Source: Sulfuriferula sp.
GTDB taxonomy: Bacteria > Pseudomonadota > Gammaproteobacteria > Burkholderiales > Sulfuriferulaceae
Assembly (NCBI GenBank): GCA_031291235.1
Contig: JARLJL010000012.1
Coordinates: 124,001 to 188,000, forward strand
Length of the DNA stretch: 64,000 bases
Reading direction: 5' to 3'
Every line of letters begins with the position of its first letter. Position 1 is the first letter of the stretch. Both the position numbers and the translations under genes were made by a program. This document shows, piece by piece, positions 8,321 to 19,690 of this stretch. Below the pieces are notes generated by a model. That model was given only the letters and a program-made list of their open reading frames with translations. It was not told the origin of the DNA and did no database searches.

Positions 8321-10276
8321 ATGATCAATGAGACGAACGTCTCAAGTATGCAAGCGCCCGATGCCGGATGCGAATCCGCGGGCAGAGAATTGCATGCGTT
8401 GCGAGCCAAGTGCGAGTTATTGATCAAATACGCCAACGATATCATTCTGCTGTTCGATCCCGAGTCCAGGCTGATCGAGGCCAATGACCGGGCTGTCGAA
8501 ACCTACGGGTACAGCCAGGCCGAACTTGCAGGCATGCCTGCAATGAAATTGAGAGCACCCGGATTTCAGGATAATCTGATGATTAACTGGGAGCAATCGG
8601 CACTGCTGGACGGCGTACGGTTTGAAACCGTGCACCAGCGCAGGGACGGTTCGACGTTTCCGGTGGAAGTCAGCATGCGGTTGATGGAAATCGACGGCCG
8701 GATGTTCTGTCAGGAAATCGTGCGGGATATCAGCGAACGCAATGCGCAGCAGGAAAAAATCAGGCAGCAGCTGGTTGAACTGGATAATATCCGCAAGGAA
8801 TGGATCACCGTGTTCGATAGCGTGTCCGATCCGATTTGCATTCACGACCAGGACATGCGCATAGTACGCGCCAATCGCGCGTACGCCGACAAGGCCGGCT
8901 TGCCGTTCAAGAAAATCATAGGGCAGTTTTACTGGCAGATTTTCCCCAAGCTGGATGTGCCGCTGCACGAGTTTGCCGATCCCGACGACGAGGGCCACGT
9001 CATCCGGCTGGCAAACGGCGAAATATACGATTCGCATTGTTATCACGTCAAAAACGAGCAGGGCGAGGATGTCTATACCATCCATATCATGGAGGACGTG
9101 ACTGAACGCGAACGCGCCGAACAGGGTCTGCGCCGCATCAGCCGTACGCTGGCGACATTAGGCGCGGGCAATCGCGCACTGGTACGCGCCACCAGCGAAG
9201 CGGAATTACTGGAAGAAATATGCAATATAGCCGTCAGCGAGGGCGGGTATGCGATGGCATGGGTCGGTTATCTGCAGAAGGACGCGATGCAAACCATCGT
9301 TCCAGTCGCGCATGCGGGATTCGAGCAGGGATATTTGGGAACGCTGAATATTTCCCTGACAGACAGCGAGCGCGGTGACGGTCCGGTCGGTCGCGCAGTG
9401 CGTTTCTCCACGACGCAGATCATACAAAATATCCAGACCGACCCAAGCATGACGCCCTGGCGGGAAAGTGCAGCAAAGCGCGGCTACAATGCCTGTATTG
9501 CGCTGCCGTTGCAGATCGGCGACAAGGTGTTCGGCGTACTGGCTATTTACGCTGCGGCAACGGAGAGTTTCATCCCTGAAGAAATCACGTTGCTGGAAGA
9601 AATGGCCGACGACATGTCTTTCGGCATTGCCAGCCGGCGCACGCAAATCGAGCGCGACGACGCCTTGCAGAAATATCTGGAAAAATCGGAGCAGCTGCTG
9701 GCCAATCTGAACGGCACCATACGGGCGATTGCCGCCACGGTGGAAGTGCGCGATCCCTATACGGCAGGTCATCAGAACCGGGTCGCCGAGCTGGCGATGG
9801 CAATAGCGCAGGAACTGGGACTGGATGCCGACCGCATATATGGCTTGCATCTTGCCGGCATTGTGCACGATCTGGGCAAGATACAGATACCGGCAGAGAT
9901 ACTCAGCAAGCCCGGACGGCTTACCGACATCGAATACGCCATGATCAAGCAGCATCCGCAGTCCGGCTACGATATTCTCAAGGGCATACAATTTCCCTGG
10001 CCGATTGCGCAGATCGTGCTGCAGCACCATGAACGGCTGGACGGGTCGGGTTATCCCAATGGGCTCAAGGACAAGGAAATACTGCTCGAAGCCAAAATCC
10101 TCGCTGTTGCCGATGTGGTCGAGGCCATGGCTTCGCATCGCCCTTACCGTGCCGGATTGGGGATGGATGCGGCGCTGGGTGAAATCGCCAAAAATAAGGG
10201 CCGGCTCTACGATACTGCAGCGGTCGAGGCGTGCATCAAGCTGTTTCACGAAGAGAAATTCGCCTTCGTCTGGTAA
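8321..10276 (+). CDS. PAS-PAS-GAF-HD-GYP c-di-GMP phosphodiesterase
   Basis: The chosen ATG gives 651 residues and follows a GGGAGAAG ribosome-binding site; upstream in-frame starts at 8156 and 8291 read through AT-rich leader. Domains in order: PAS (about 30-145), a second PAS (about 155-270), GAF (about 285-450) and HD-GYP (about 480-645). The last carries the metal-binding HDLGK near residue 515 and HHERLDGSGYP near 570, so the phosphodiesterase core looks intact. It should hydrolyse c-di-GMP in response to a signal sensed by PAS or GAF. No membrane segment is visible in the chosen form. It is a single gene. Confidence 0.9.
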   Translation: MINETNVSSMQAPDAGCESAGRELHALRAKCELLIKYANDIILLFDPESRLIEANDRAVETYGYSQAELAGMPAMKLRAPGFQDNLMINWEQSALLDGVRFETVHQRRDGSTFPVEVSMRLMEIDGRMFCQEIVRDISERNAQQEKIRQQLVELDNIRKEWITVFDSVSDPICIHDQDMRIVRANRAYADKAGLPFKKIIGQFYWQIFPKLDVPLHEFADPDDEGHVIRLANGEIYDSHCYHVKNEQGEDVYTIHIMEDVTERERAEQGLRRISRTLATLGAGNRALVRATSEAELLEEICNIAVSEGGYAMAWVGYLQKDAMQTIVPVAHAGFEQGYLGTLNISLTDSERGDGPVGRAVRFSTTQIIQNIQTDPSMTPWRESAAKRGYNACIALPLQIGDKVFGVLAIYAAATESFIPEEITLLEEMADDMSFGIASRRTQIERDDALQKYLEKSEQLLANLNGTIRAIAATVEVRDPYTAGHQNRVAELAMAIAQELGLDADRIYGLHLAGIVHDLGKIQIPAEILSKPGRLTDIEYAMIKQHPQSGYDILKGIQFPWPIAQIVLQHHERLDGSGYPNGLKDKEILLEAKILAVADVVEAMASHRPYRAGLGMDAALGEIAKNKGRLYDTAAVEACIKLFHEEKFAFVW

Positions 10277-10304
10277 TGCGCCAGCCTATATAGCCCATAA
10301 CGGC

Positions 10305-11399
10305 TTATTGTTTAAACAGGGTTTTCAGCGTCCGCGGCTGCGAACGCCAGTACTGTTTGGGCGCATCCGTCTGGGCGCCCAGTTGTGCGGCGGCATGCCA
10401 TGGCCAGCGCGGGTCGTATAGCATGCCGCGCGCCAGCGCCACCATGTCCGCCTGTCCCGATGTAATGATAGTCTCGGCCTGCAGCGGTTCCGTAATCAAT
10501 CCGACGGCGATCGTGGGCAGGCCGGTTTCCTGCCGGATTCTCGCTGCAAAAGGCACCTGATAACCGGGTTCCAGCGGGATTTGCTGCAGGGGCGACAGCC
10601 CGCCGGACGACACGTCGATAAAGGCGCAGCCGCGTTGCTGCAACGCCTTTGCAAATACCACGCTCTGTTCGATATCCCACCCTCCGGGTACCCAGTCGGT
10701 TGCGGAAATGCGGATGCCTACCGGCTTGCCGTCCGGCAGCGCACTCTGTATGGCTTCGAACACCTGGAGCGGGAAACGCATGCGATTTTCCAGCGAGCCG
10801 CCATACTCGTCGTTTCTGACATTCGATAACGGCGACAGGAATTCATGCAGCAGGTAACCGTGCGCCGCATGTAGTTCGATCACATCCAGCCCCAGCCGGT
10901 GGGCGCGTTGCGCTGCCGCCGCAAAATCGTAGCTGATGCGTTGCAAGTCGGCCTTGTCGAGTGCAAGCGGCTGAGCGTCGTCCGCACTATAGGGCAGGGC
11001 GGACGGGGCGACAGTTTGCCAGCCGCCTTGTTGCGTTGGGACGAACTTTCCGCCGTCCCACGGTACCTGAGTAGAAGCCTTGCGTCCAGCGTGCGCCAAC
11101 TGGATGGCGATGGGTATAGCGGAATATTGCCGTATCCCCTTGATGACGCGTGCCAGCGCCGCCTCGGTCTGATCCGACCACAAACCGAGGTCGCCGGCAG
11201 AAATGCGGCCTTGTGCCGTGACTGCCGTGGCCTCGATGAATAGCAGGCCTGCGCCCGATAGCGCCATGTGGCCGAGGTGGATCAGATGCCAGTCGGTTGC
11301 CTGACCTTGCTCGGCAGAGTACTGGCACATGGGCGAAATCACGATACGGTTGCTTAGCGTCTGCTTGCCGATATCGATGGGGGAAAACAGTTGGCTCAT
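10305..11399 (-). CDS. NADH:flavin oxidoreductase, NamA/YqjM-type ene-reductase
   Basis: A 364-residue Old Yellow Enzyme. The ATG at 11399 follows a GGAG box; a start at 11426 is less likely. The N-terminal SPMCQYS carries the regulatory cysteine (C25) typical of YqjM/NamA-class enzymes. HAAHGYLLHEFLSP and GGSLENR are the flavin and substrate-site blocks of the TIM barrel. It uses FMN and NAD(P)H to reduce activated C=C bonds or nitro compounds. It is last in a three-gene reverse-strand operon behind glyoxalase I and a beta-hydroxyacid dehydrogenase. E. coli pairs an Old Yellow Enzyme with glyoxalase I in nemRA-gloA, so electrophile detoxification is likely. Confidence 0.9.
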   Translation of the reverse strand: MSQLFSPIDIGKQTLSNRIVISPMCQYSAEQGQATDWHLIHLGHMALSGAGLLFIEATAVTAQGRISAGDLGLWSDQTEAALARVIKGIRQYSAIPIAIQLAHAGRKASTQVPWDGGKFVPTQQGGWQTVAPSALPYSADDAQPLALDKADLQRISYDFAAAAQRAHRLGLDVIELHAAHGYLLHEFLSPLSNVRNDEYGGSLENRMRFPLQVFEAIQSALPDGKPVGIRISATDWVPGGWDIEQSVVFAKALQQRGCAFIDVSSGGLSPLQQIPLEPGYQVPFAARIRQETGLPTIAVGLITEPLQAETIITSGQADMVALARGMLYDPRWPWHAAAQLGAQTDAPKQYWRSQPRTLKTLFKQ

Positions 11400-11429
11400 A
11401 TTCGACTCCGCTCTGTAAAGTTGCAAAAC

Positions 11430-12311
11430 TCAGGGAAGCAGTGCTGCGTCTTTTGCTGCCAGACTGCCCACTGCAGACCAGTCGAGATGGTCGCCGCCAT
11501 GCGCCATCAGCTCGAGGAAGCGGTCGCGCAAAATACTGGCAAAAGGCAGCGGTACCTGCAATGCCTCGGCAGCGGCCAGCACCAGCCGCATGTCTTTCTG
11601 CCCCAGTGGCGCTACAAAACCGGCAGGCTCGAAACGACGGTCGGCGATCATGCCGCCGTAATTCTTGTATATCGGAATATTGAACAGACTGGAGGTCAAT
11701 AGTTCCAGATATTGATGCCGGTCTATACCGCCTTTTTCCACCAGCGCCATAGCTTCGCCCAGCGACTCGATTACGGTGGCGATCAGGAAATTGCCGCTCA
11801 GCTTCACCAGATTGGCTTTTTCCGGCGCATCCGCTATGTGAAAAGTACGCTGGCCTACGACGTCCAGTAATGGTTGAATACTGCTGATGAGCGTTGGATT
11901 GCCTGCTGCTACCATGAACAGTTTGCCTGCCGCCGCGGCATCGGGTCTGCCGAACACCGGCGCGGCAACGTAGCCTTGCTGTTTTTCGTCGTGGGCGCGG
12001 GCAAGCCTGGCTGATAAATCGACGCTGACTGTACTGCAGGAAACGTGAATGGCGTCGGGTTTGAGATGCTGCAGCATGCCCGACGGCCCCAGCACCACGG
12101 CTTCGAGCGCGGCATCGTTTGCCAGCATGGTGAAAACCACGTCGGCATCGCATGCTTCGCCGATATCTTTTGCCGCTCTGGCGCCGGCAGCAAGCAAGGG
12201 TTGCATACGCTCGGTCGAGCGATTAAATACAGTGAGGTTATATCCTGCCTGACACAGACGTAATGCCATCCCTGTGCCCATCTGACCCAATCCGATAAAG
12301 CCTGCTTTCAT
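11430..12311 (-). CDS. NAD(P)-dependent beta-hydroxyacid dehydrogenase (HIBADH/GLYR family)
   Basis: A 293-residue enzyme starting with a Rossmann motif, GFIGLGQMGTGM, at residues 4-15. Of two consecutive ATGs the second sits at the better distance from GGAGG. The substrate block VSCSTVS and the catalytic lysine in KANLVKLSGNF (near 170) place it in the 3-hydroxyisobutyrate/tartronate-semialdehyde/glyoxylate reductase family. Sequence does not decide the substrate; reduction of a small aldehyde such as glyoxylate or succinic semialdehyde fits the detoxification neighbours. It lies 37 bases after gloA and 30 before the ene-reductase. Confidence 0.85.
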   Translation of the reverse strand: MKAGFIGLGQMGTGMALRLCQAGYNLTVFNRSTERMQPLLAAGARAAKDIGEACDADVVFTMLANDAALEAVVLGPSGMLQHLKPDAIHVSCSTVSVDLSARLARAHDEKQQGYVAAPVFGRPDAAAAGKLFMVAAGNPTLISSIQPLLDVVGQRTFHIADAPEKANLVKLSGNFLIATVIESLGEAMALVEKGGIDRHQYLELLTSSLFNIPIYKNYGGMIADRRFEPAGFVAPLGQKDMRLVLAAAEALQVPLPFASILRDRFLELMAHGGDHLDWSAVGSLAAKDAALLP

Positions 12312-12348
12312 CATGCCTCCAGAGGTTCGGTGTGTATGCGCGTGCGGA

Positions 12349-12735
12349 TCAGTGCTTCTTGCCGATCAGCTCGATTTTGTAGCCGTCCGGATCGGCAACG
12401 AATGCGATAACGGTGGTGCCGTGTTTCATTGGTCCGGCTTCGCGTACGACTTTGCCGCCGAGTTGTTTGATCCGTTCGCAGGTGGCGTAGACATCTTCCA
12501 CTTCGATGGCGATGTGGCCGTAACCGTCGCCCAGATCGTAATGATCTGTGCCCCAGTTGTATGTCAGCTCGATGACGCTATGGTCGATCTCGTCGCCGTA
12601 GCCGACAAATGCCAGGGTGAATTTGCCTTCGGGGTAATCCTTACGGCGCAGCAGTTTCATGCCGAGGATATGGGTATAAAATTCGATGGCGCGGTCGAGA
12701 TTGCCGGTGCGGAGCATGGTGTGGAGCAGGCGCAT
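12349..12735 (-). CDS. gloA: Lactoylglutathione lyase (glyoxalase I)
   Basis: A 128-residue single-domain glyoxalase I. It opens [13 protein letters not shown], where the first histidine is a metal ligand. Further family blocks are ELTYNWG with the glutamate ligand, GHIAIEV with the second histidine, and [10 protein letters not shown] near the C-terminus. It isomerises the methylglyoxal-glutathione hemithioacetal to S-lactoylglutathione. Length and ligands match proteobacterial Ni-type enzymes. It is the first gene of the reverse-strand detoxification operon, with an AGGA box about nine bases before the start. Confidence 0.95.
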   Translation of the reverse strand: MRLLHTMLRTGNLDRAIEFYTHILGMKLLRRKDYPEGKFTLAFVGYGDEIDHSVIELTYNWGTDHYDLGDGYGHIAIEVEDVYATCERIKQLGGKVVREAGPMKHGTTVIAFVADPDGYKIELIGKKH

Positions 12736-12924
12736 GGTCAGGGTTCCTGTATCTGGGTGGCGGATTGCATCGTGCCGGGTGGCGGCACAAGCAGCGGGTA
12801 CCCGGTTAATTTTAAACCAAATCTCGATAGACGTTATAAGCTTCTGAGCCTGAATCCGGTAGAACCGCGTATCGGTCTGAAATGGCTGGCGGGGCTGCTT
12901 AAAACGTTCTATGATGCGCTCTGA

Positions 12925-14387
<1,463 letters not shown>

Positions 14388-14388
<1 letters not shown>

Positions 14389-14777
14389 TGAATCTCAAGG
14401 TATTGCTGCCGTTCAGGATCTTCGTCGAGAAGCGCGACGTGACGCGCATTGTGGCGGAGACAGGCGCCGGCTCGTTCGGTATTTTGCCGCACCGGCTCGA
14501 TTGCGTGGCGGCGTTGCTGCCGGGCATACTGGTATTCGAAACCGAGGCCGACGGCGTCGTGTATATGGCGGTCGACGAGGGCGTGCTGGTGAAAACCGGC
14601 GCTGATGTGCTGATTTCCGTGCGCAATGCCATTGCCGGGACAGAGCTGGCAAAATTGCGCGAGACGGTGGAGCGGGAATTCCTCAATCTCGACGAACAGG
14701 AACGCGATGCGCGGGTGGTGCTGGCCAAGCTGGAGAGCGGATTTATACATCGTTTCAAGGAGTTTCGCGGTGAGTGA
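14388..14777 (+). CDS. atpC: N-ATPase subunit epsilon
   Basis: A 129-residue subunit with the usual N-terminal beta-sandwich (FGILPHRLDCVAALLPG near residue 30) and a C-terminal helical tail (LAKLRETVEREF, near 88). Epsilon joins gamma in the central stalk and restrains hydrolysis. It starts inside the atpD stop codon (TGATG) and overlaps the next start by eight bases. Confidence 0.93.
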
Positions 14778-15108
14778 CCAGCCTAAAATGCGGCCGACGC
14801 AGAGCGAAACCGGATTCAGCCGCAAGGTCGGCGTCAAGGCGGCGCGCAAGCTCAGAGCACAGCAGGATAATCCCGAGGTGGTGTGGACGGGTTTGAGCGT
14901 CATGGGGCTGATAGGCTGGTCGATAGTGGTGCCGACTTTGCTCGGCGCGGCGCTGGGACACTGGCTGGATGCGCATTATCCGATGTCGCATTCGTGGACG
15001 CTGACGCTGATCATGATGGGGCTGAGTCTCGGTTGCTGGAATGCATGGCATTGGGTAAAAATGGAAAATCGCAGTGTGCGGGAGGAGCAGGAACATGACG
15101 ATGCATGA
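14770..15108 (+). CDS. atpQ: N-ATPase AtpQ (AtpZ/AtpI-type) membrane protein
   Basis: The GTG start overlaps the end of atpC and gives 112 residues. The first 40 are basic and polar. Two membrane helices follow, around 48-70 (MGLIGWSIVVPTLLGAALGHWL) and 80-100. A conserved GHWLD and the two-helix layout match the AtpZ/AtpI family. Position between epsilon and AtpR is that of atpQ in atpDCQRBEFAG operons. The family is linked to c-ring assembly or divalent-cation transport; its role in N-ATPases is not settled. Confidence 0.85.
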   Translation: MSDQPKMRPTQSETGFSRKVGVKAARKLRAQQDNPEVVWTGLSVMGLIGWSIVVPTLLGAALGHWLDAHYPMSHSWTLTLIMMGLSLGCWNAWHWVKMENRSVREEQEHDDA

Positions 15109-15406
15109 AATCTGGGGACTGGTGCCGGTATTGCTGGCAGGTCTGGCGCTGGGTGCTCTGTTTTTCGGCGGATTGTGGTGGACGGTGCAGAAGGGACTCA
15201 CCGCGCAACGCCCGGCCATGCTGTTCCTGGGCAGCATGCTGTTGCGTACCGGGATCACGCTGGCGGGGTTCTATTGGGTTGCGGATCAGGATATCCGTCG
15301 TATGGCAGCCTGTCTGGTCGGGTTTGTCGTTGCCCGCCTGATTGCGACTCGGCTAGCGCGTTCGTCTGCGGCGAAGACGGCACAGGAGGTCGGTCATGCA
15401 TCTTAG
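15095..15406 (+). CDS. atpR: N-ATPase subunit AtpR
   Basis: A 103-residue membrane protein with three predicted helices (about 6-28, 40-62 and 68-88). A GGGAGGAGCAGGAAC box fixes the ATG, which lies 14 bases inside atpQ. AtpR is found only in N-ATPase operons (Pfam PF12966). Its conserved polar residues inside the membrane, here the RTG in the second helix, were proposed to interact with the c-subunit carboxylate during rotor assembly. Position and topology fit; the function is inferred from the family. Confidence 0.87.
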   Translation: MTMHEIWGLVPVLLAGLALGALFFGGLWWTVQKGLTAQRPAMLFLGSMLLRTGITLAGFYWVADQDIRRMAACLVGFVVARLIATRLARSSAAKTAQEVGHAS

Positions 15407-16112
15407 TCCCGATCAGGTTGTATTTTGGCAATATGGGGTCTTCAAGCTTAACCTTACCATTGTGACTACCTGGGTGCTGATGCTGGTGCTGGTTATCGGC
15501 GCCAAACTGGTTACCCGCAGAATCGGCCTGCTCGGCAAGCACGGGGTAGCGGTCACGCGCTGGCAAAGCCTGCTGGAGATCGTGGTCGCCGCGATCCGGC
15601 AGCAGATTATCGAAGTCGGTCTGCGCCAGCCGGAAAAATACATGGGTTTTCTCGGCACCCTGTTCCTGTTCGTTGCCGTTGCCAGTATCTTTACCATCAT
15701 TCCCGGTTACGAACCGCCTACCGGTTCGCTGTCGACCACGGCTGCGCTGGCGATTTGCGTGCTGGTGGCGGTGCCGCTGTACGGCATCAGGGAGCTGGGG
15801 CTGGGTGGCTATCTCAAGGATTACCTGCAGCCGACGTTTATCATGCTGCCGTTCAATATCATCAGCGAATTGTCGCGCACACTGGCGCTGGCCGTGCGTT
15901 TGTTCGGCAATATGATGAGCGGCGGGATGATTATCGGCATACTGCTCACCATTACGCCTTTTCTGTTTCCGATCGCCATGAGTGTGCTGGGTCTGCTGAC
16001 CGGCATGGTGCAGGCCTATATTTTCAGCATACTGGCGACGGTTTATATTGCCGCCGCGACCGGCACGCACAGACCCTTACCAAAAAGCGCATCCCCCCAA
16101 CCGACAGCATAA
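15396..16112 (+). CDS. atpB: N-ATPase subunit a
   Basis: A 238-residue membrane stator subunit with five to six helices. The essential arginine is in ELSRTLALAVRLFGNM, followed by the usual VQAYIFSILATVYI helix. It is shorter than E. coli subunit a (271 residues), as expected for the N-type. It provides the half-channels that load and unload ions on the c-ring. It overlaps atpR by 11 bases and is followed 17 bases later by the c subunit. Confidence 0.94.
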   Translation: MHLSPDQVVFWQYGVFKLNLTIVTTWVLMLVLVIGAKLVTRRIGLLGKHGVAVTRWQSLLEIVVAAIRQQIIEVGLRQPEKYMGFLGTLFLFVAVASIFTIIPGYEPPTGSLSTTAALAICVLVAVPLYGIRELGLGGYLKDYLQPTFIMLPFNIISELSRTLALAVRLFGNMMSGGMIIGILLTITPFLFPIAMSVLGLLTGMVQAYIFSILATVYIAAATGTHRPLPKSASPQPTA

Positions 16113-16129
16113 ATCGACAAGGAGTTGAA

Positions 16130-16411
16130 ATGGACAGCATCACAATTATCGCGGTAGCTTCTATCGTCACCGCAGGACTGACCATAGGTCTGGGCAGCAT
16201 CGGCCCGGCCCTGGGTGAGGGGCGGGCGGTATCGACGGCACTGACTTCGCTGGCGCAGCAGCCGGATGCCGCTGGCACGATTACGCGTACCCTGTTTGTG
16301 GGGCTGGCGATGATAGAGTCCATTGCGATTTACTGTTTCGTGGTGTCGATGATACTGCTGTTCGCCAATCCCTTCTGGAGCCACGTCATTGCAGAAGCTG
16401 CGGGACAATAA
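16130..16411 (+). CDS. atpE: N-ATPase subunit c (two-carboxylate rotor)
   Basis: A 93-residue hairpin of two helices with the loop AQQPD at 42-46. Helix 1 has GPALGEGRA with glutamate E30; helix 2 has MIESIAIY with E63, S64 and Y68. E30 occupies the position of Gln32 in the sodium-binding Ilyobacter c subunit and E63 that of Glu65, so two membrane carboxylates face the ion site. N-type c subunits were first predicted to carry sodium, but the Burkholderia pseudomallei N-type c17 ring was reported to be proton specific, so the ion here is open. An AGGAG box precedes the ATG. It lies just upstream of subunit b. Confidence 0.94.
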   Translation: MDSITIIAVASIVTAGLTIGLGSIGPALGEGRAVSTALTSLAQQPDAAGTITRTLFVGLAMIESIAIYCFVVSMILLFANPFWSHVIAEAAGQ

Positions 16412-16414
16412 AGC

Positions 16415-17212
16415 ATGATCATCGACTGGTTTACTGTCATTGCCCAGGTTGTCAATTTTCTGATACTGGTGTGGCTGCTCAAGCGCTTTCTGTACCGGCC
16501 CATATTGCAGGCGATAGACGAACGGGAACAGCGTATCGCCGCCGAGTTGGCGGATGCCAATGCGAGCAAGCTGGCTGCGCAAAGCGAACGTGACGAATTC
16601 ATGCGCAAGAACGAGGCTTTCGACCAGGCGCGCGCCGACATGACCGCCAAGGCCATGGAGGAAGCGCAAAACGAGCGCCAGCAGTTCGTCAATGTCGCAC
16701 GGCAGGAGTCGGAACAGTTGCGCGAGCAGTGGCAGCAGGCATTGCGCAACGAACACCAGAATCTGAGTGCAGAAATCACGCGCCGGACGCAGGAGGAGGT
16801 CTTTGCCATCGCGCGCAAGGCGCTGACGGATATGGCGGGCGTGACGCTGGAGGCGCGCATGGTCGAGCTGTTCGTGCAGCGCCTGCACGGTCTGGAGGGC
16901 GCCGAGCGCATGCATCTGGTTGCCTCGTTCAAGGCAGCGCCCGCCCAGGTGCTGGTACGGACTACCTACGCGCTGACGCCGCAGCAGCGTAGCGCAATCG
17001 AGGACGCGGTGAAATTCGTATTCGGTGTGGAACAGCCCATGCAATTCGAGTTGGCGCCCGATATCGTCAGCGGTATCGAATTGGTGACCAGCGGTCAGAA
17101 GCTGGCGTGGAGCATCGCCGATTATCTGGGCACGCTGGAAAAAGGTGTGGGCGAATTGCTGAGCGCGCAGCCAGTAGCGGGGCCGGATGTCGTATCCGGG
17201 CAGGCTGCCTGA
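16415..17212 (+). CDS. atpF: N-ATPase subunit b with delta-like C-terminal domain
   Basis: 265 residues, against about 156 for E. coli b. A single N-terminal membrane helix (about 5-25) is followed by a long charged coiled coil (about 35-150). The last ~90 residues contain [16 protein letters not shown] and [20 protein letters not shown]. These resemble the C-terminal domain of F-ATPase delta, which ends in a GVIIRAGD-type strand and a basic helix. No atpH gene is present in the operon, so this tail probably replaces delta in attaching the stator to alpha. The stop overlaps the atpA start by one base. Confidence 0.9.
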   Translation: MIIDWFTVIAQVVNFLILVWLLKRFLYRPILQAIDEREQRIAAELADANASKLAAQSERDEFMRKNEAFDQARADMTAKAMEEAQNERQQFVNVARQESEQLREQWQQALRNEHQNLSAEITRRTQEEVFAIARKALTDMAGVTLEARMVELFVQRLHGLEGAERMHLVASFKAAPAQVLVRTTYALTPQQRSAIEDAVKFVFGVEQPMQFELAPDIVSGIELVTSGQKLAWSIADYLGTLEKGVGELLSAQPVAGPDVVSGQAA

Positions 17213-18765
17213 TGGGTGCAACGGCCAATTCGCTGGAGGCGGTACTCGATCGAGCGTTTGCAGGACTGGATCGGGCGCGGGAAACGCACGCGACGCAACT
17301 GGCACCGCGAGAAATAGGCACGATCGCCAGCATCGCCACCGGCATTGCCAAAGTGGCCGGATTGCCCGGCGTCGGCTTCGAGGAGCTGCTGAAATTCCCC
17401 GGCGGTATATACGGTATTGCGTTTAACGTCGATGAAGATGAAGTCGGCGTGGTATTGCTGGGGGAATACCAGCATTTGCATGCCGGCGACGAAGTCGAAC
17501 GTACCGGCAGGGTGCTTGATGTCGGGGTGGGCAACGGCTTGTTGGGGCGGGTTGTCAATCCGCTCGGTCAGCCCATGGACGGCGGCGGTGCGGTGCATTT
17601 CAGCGAGCGCATGCCGGTTGAGCGTCCGGCACCGGCCATCATGGATCGCGCGCCGGTCAGCAAGCCGTTGCAAACCGGGCTCAAGGTGGTCGATGCACTG
17701 ATTCCGATAGGCCGCGGCCAGCGCGAGCTGATACTGGGCGACCGCCAGACCGGCAAAACCACCATTGCGCTGGATGCTATACTCAATCAGCACGACCAGA
17801 ATGTGCTGTGCGTATATTGCGCCATCGGTCAGCGCGCGTCCGGCGTCGCCAAAGTGATCGCTACCTTGCGGGACAAGGGGGCGCTGGCGTACACCGTGGT
17901 CGTAGTCACCGAGGGCAACGACCCGCCGGGGCTGGCGTACATTGCGCCGTATGCCGCCACCAGCATTGCGGAATATTTCATGCAGCAGGGGCGCGACGTG
18001 CTGGTCGTATACGACGATCTGACCAATCATGCACGCGCTTACCGCGAACTGTCGTTGCTGTTACGCCGGCCGCCGGGCCGCGAGGCATATCCCGGCGATA
18101 TTTTCTATATCCACTCGCGCCTGCTGGAGCGCGCTACGCACCTGCGTGAGGAGTTCGGCGGCGGTTCACTGACGGCCTTGCCAGTGATCGAAACCGAGTC
18201 GCAGAATATTTCTGCCTATATTCCTACCAACCTGATTTCTATTACCGACGGCCAGATCTACCTGTCGCCGACGCTGTTCGAGCTGGGCGTGCTGCCTGCA
18301 GTCGATGTCGGCAAGTCGGTGTCGCGGGTGGGCGGCAAGGCGCAGCTGGCTGCCTATCGCGCCGTGTCGGCCAGTCTCAAGCTGGATTATGCCCAGTTCG
18401 AGGAGCTGGAAAGTTTCGCCCGTTTCGGCGCCCGGCTGGACGAGAATACGCGGAACAGCATCGAACACGGACGGCATATCCGCGCCTGTCTCAAACAGCC
18501 CGAATTTTCCCCGCTGCCGGTGTCCGAGCAGATTGCCGTGCTGCTGGCGCTGAGTGCGCACTTGTTCGACGCTGTGCCGCTGGATCGTATGACTGAAGCC
18601 GAGCTTGCTTTGCGCGAGGCGGCGGCATCGATTCCGTCAGCGGTATTGCAGCGTTTTGCGATAGCCAGCACGTTGCAGGACGATGATCGGGATGCCGTAT
18701 TGCAGATCGCCCGCAGGGCGCTGACGCCGTTTGTGGCGCAACCGCAAGCCGGGGCCGGATTGTGA
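17212..18765 (+). CDS. atpA: N-ATPase subunit alpha
   Basis: A 517-residue non-catalytic nucleotide-binding subunit. It begins with an N-terminal stalk-binding segment, then [18 protein letters not shown] and the P-loop GDRQTGKTT near residue 178. [20 protein letters not shown] and [10 protein letters not shown] are family blocks. The start ATG lies in the atpF stop codon (TGATG). Its own stop overlaps the gamma GTG start. It alternates with beta in the catalytic head. Confidence 0.95.
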   Translation: MGATANSLEAVLDRAFAGLDRARETHATQLAPREIGTIASIATGIAKVAGLPGVGFEELLKFPGGIYGIAFNVDEDEVGVVLLGEYQHLHAGDEVERTGRVLDVGVGNGLLGRVVNPLGQPMDGGGAVHFSERMPVERPAPAIMDRAPVSKPLQTGLKVVDALIPIGRGQRELILGDRQTGKTTIALDAILNQHDQNVLCVYCAIGQRASGVAKVIATLRDKGALAYTVVVVTEGNDPPGLAYIAPYAATSIAEYFMQQGRDVLVVYDDLTNHARAYRELSLLLRRPPGREAYPGDIFYIHSRLLERATHLREEFGGGSLTALPVIETESQNISAYIPTNLISITDGQIYLSPTLFELGVLPAVDVGKSVSRVGGKAQLAAYRAVSASLKLDYAQFEELESFARFGARLDENTRNSIEHGRHIRACLKQPEFSPLPVSEQIAVLLALSAHLFDAVPLDRMTEAELALREAAASIPSAVLQRFAIASTLQDDDRDAVLQIARRALTPFVAQPQAGAGL

Positions 18766-19664
18766 GCGACAGCACGGCCAGCCTGCAGCGCAAGATCAGC
18801 AGCGCGGGGGAGCTGGAATCGGTGGTGCGCACCATGAAAGCGCTGGCAGCATCGAGCATCAGCCAGTACGAACGCGCGGTGCGTTCGCTGGACGAGTACT
18901 ATCACGCCGTGCAGCTCGGTCTGGCGGCATGTCTGCGGCAGGGCACGCCGCTGCTCGACAATGTCCGCAGCCGACGCGACCGGCCTGCGGCAACAGGCGT
19001 GGTTATTTTCGGCTCGGATCAGGGGCTGGTCGGTCAGTTTAACGACGAGCTGGCCGATTTTGCCATGCAGGCGCTGGCCGATTTGCCCGGCAGCAGAGTG
19101 GTGTGGGCCGTGGGCGAACGCATGCAGCTGCGGTTGTCGAATATCGGGCAGGAAACGGCAACGCTGTTCAGCGTGCCCAATTCGATCAGCGCGGTGACGC
19201 CGCTGATCGGGCGTATTCTGACCGAGATAGAAATGCAGCGCGAGCTGGGTCGGGTGGAGCAGGTTTATATTTTTCATAACCGGCCCAAATCCGGGGCGCT
19301 GTACGAGCCTGCGAGCCAGCGCCTGCTGCCGCTTGACGCCGACTGGCAGCATGATTTGCTGGTGCAGCGCTGGCCCACGAAAAATTTGCCCGAGGTGGTC
19401 GGCGACAGCGCTGCGACATTGTGGGCGCTGATACGGGAATATTTGTTCGTGTCGCTATTTCGGGCCTGCACCGAATCGCTGGCCAGCGAAAATGCCAGCC
19501 GTCTGGCTGCGATGCAGCGTGCCGAGAAGAATATCGACGAGTTGCTGGTCGAACTCAGGCTGACTTATCACCGTTTGCGTCAGAGCGGTATCGACGCAGA
19601 ATTGTTCGACGTTATTTCCGGATTTGAGGCGTTGACGACGCATAAACGTACCGTTCGTAAATAA
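18762..19664 (+). CDS. atpG: N-ATPase subunit gamma
   Basis: A 300-residue central-stalk subunit read from a GTG overlapping the atpA stop by four bases. The N-terminal helix [26 protein letters not shown] corresponds to the LRRRI...TKAMKMVAASK helix of F-type gamma and is diverged, as expected for N-type. The C-terminal helix near residues 245-270 ([19 protein letters not shown]) is the matching rotor helix. It is the last gene of atpDCQRBEFAG; the polyphosphate kinase starts 26 bases after its stop. Confidence 0.92.
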   Translation: MSDSTASLQRKISSAGELESVVRTMKALAASSISQYERAVRSLDEYYHAVQLGLAACLRQGTPLLDNVRSRRDRPAATGVVIFGSDQGLVGQFNDELADFAMQALADLPGSRVVWAVGERMQLRLSNIGQETATLFSVPNSISAVTPLIGRILTEIEMQRELGRVEQVYIFHNRPKSGALYEPASQRLLPLDADWQHDLLVQRWPTKNLPEVVGDSAATLWALIREYLFVSLFRACTESLASENASRLAAMQRAEKNIDELLVELRLTYHRLRQSGIDAELFDVISGFEALTTHKRTVRK

Positions 19665-19690
19665 TAACCGGAACCCAGGAAAGGAAAACC

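Noticed and set aside
12883..12915. Possible sigma-54 or sigma-70 promoter before atpD
   Set aside because: TATGAT is present but no matching -35 is seen, and the GG/GC spacing is wrong for sigma-54.
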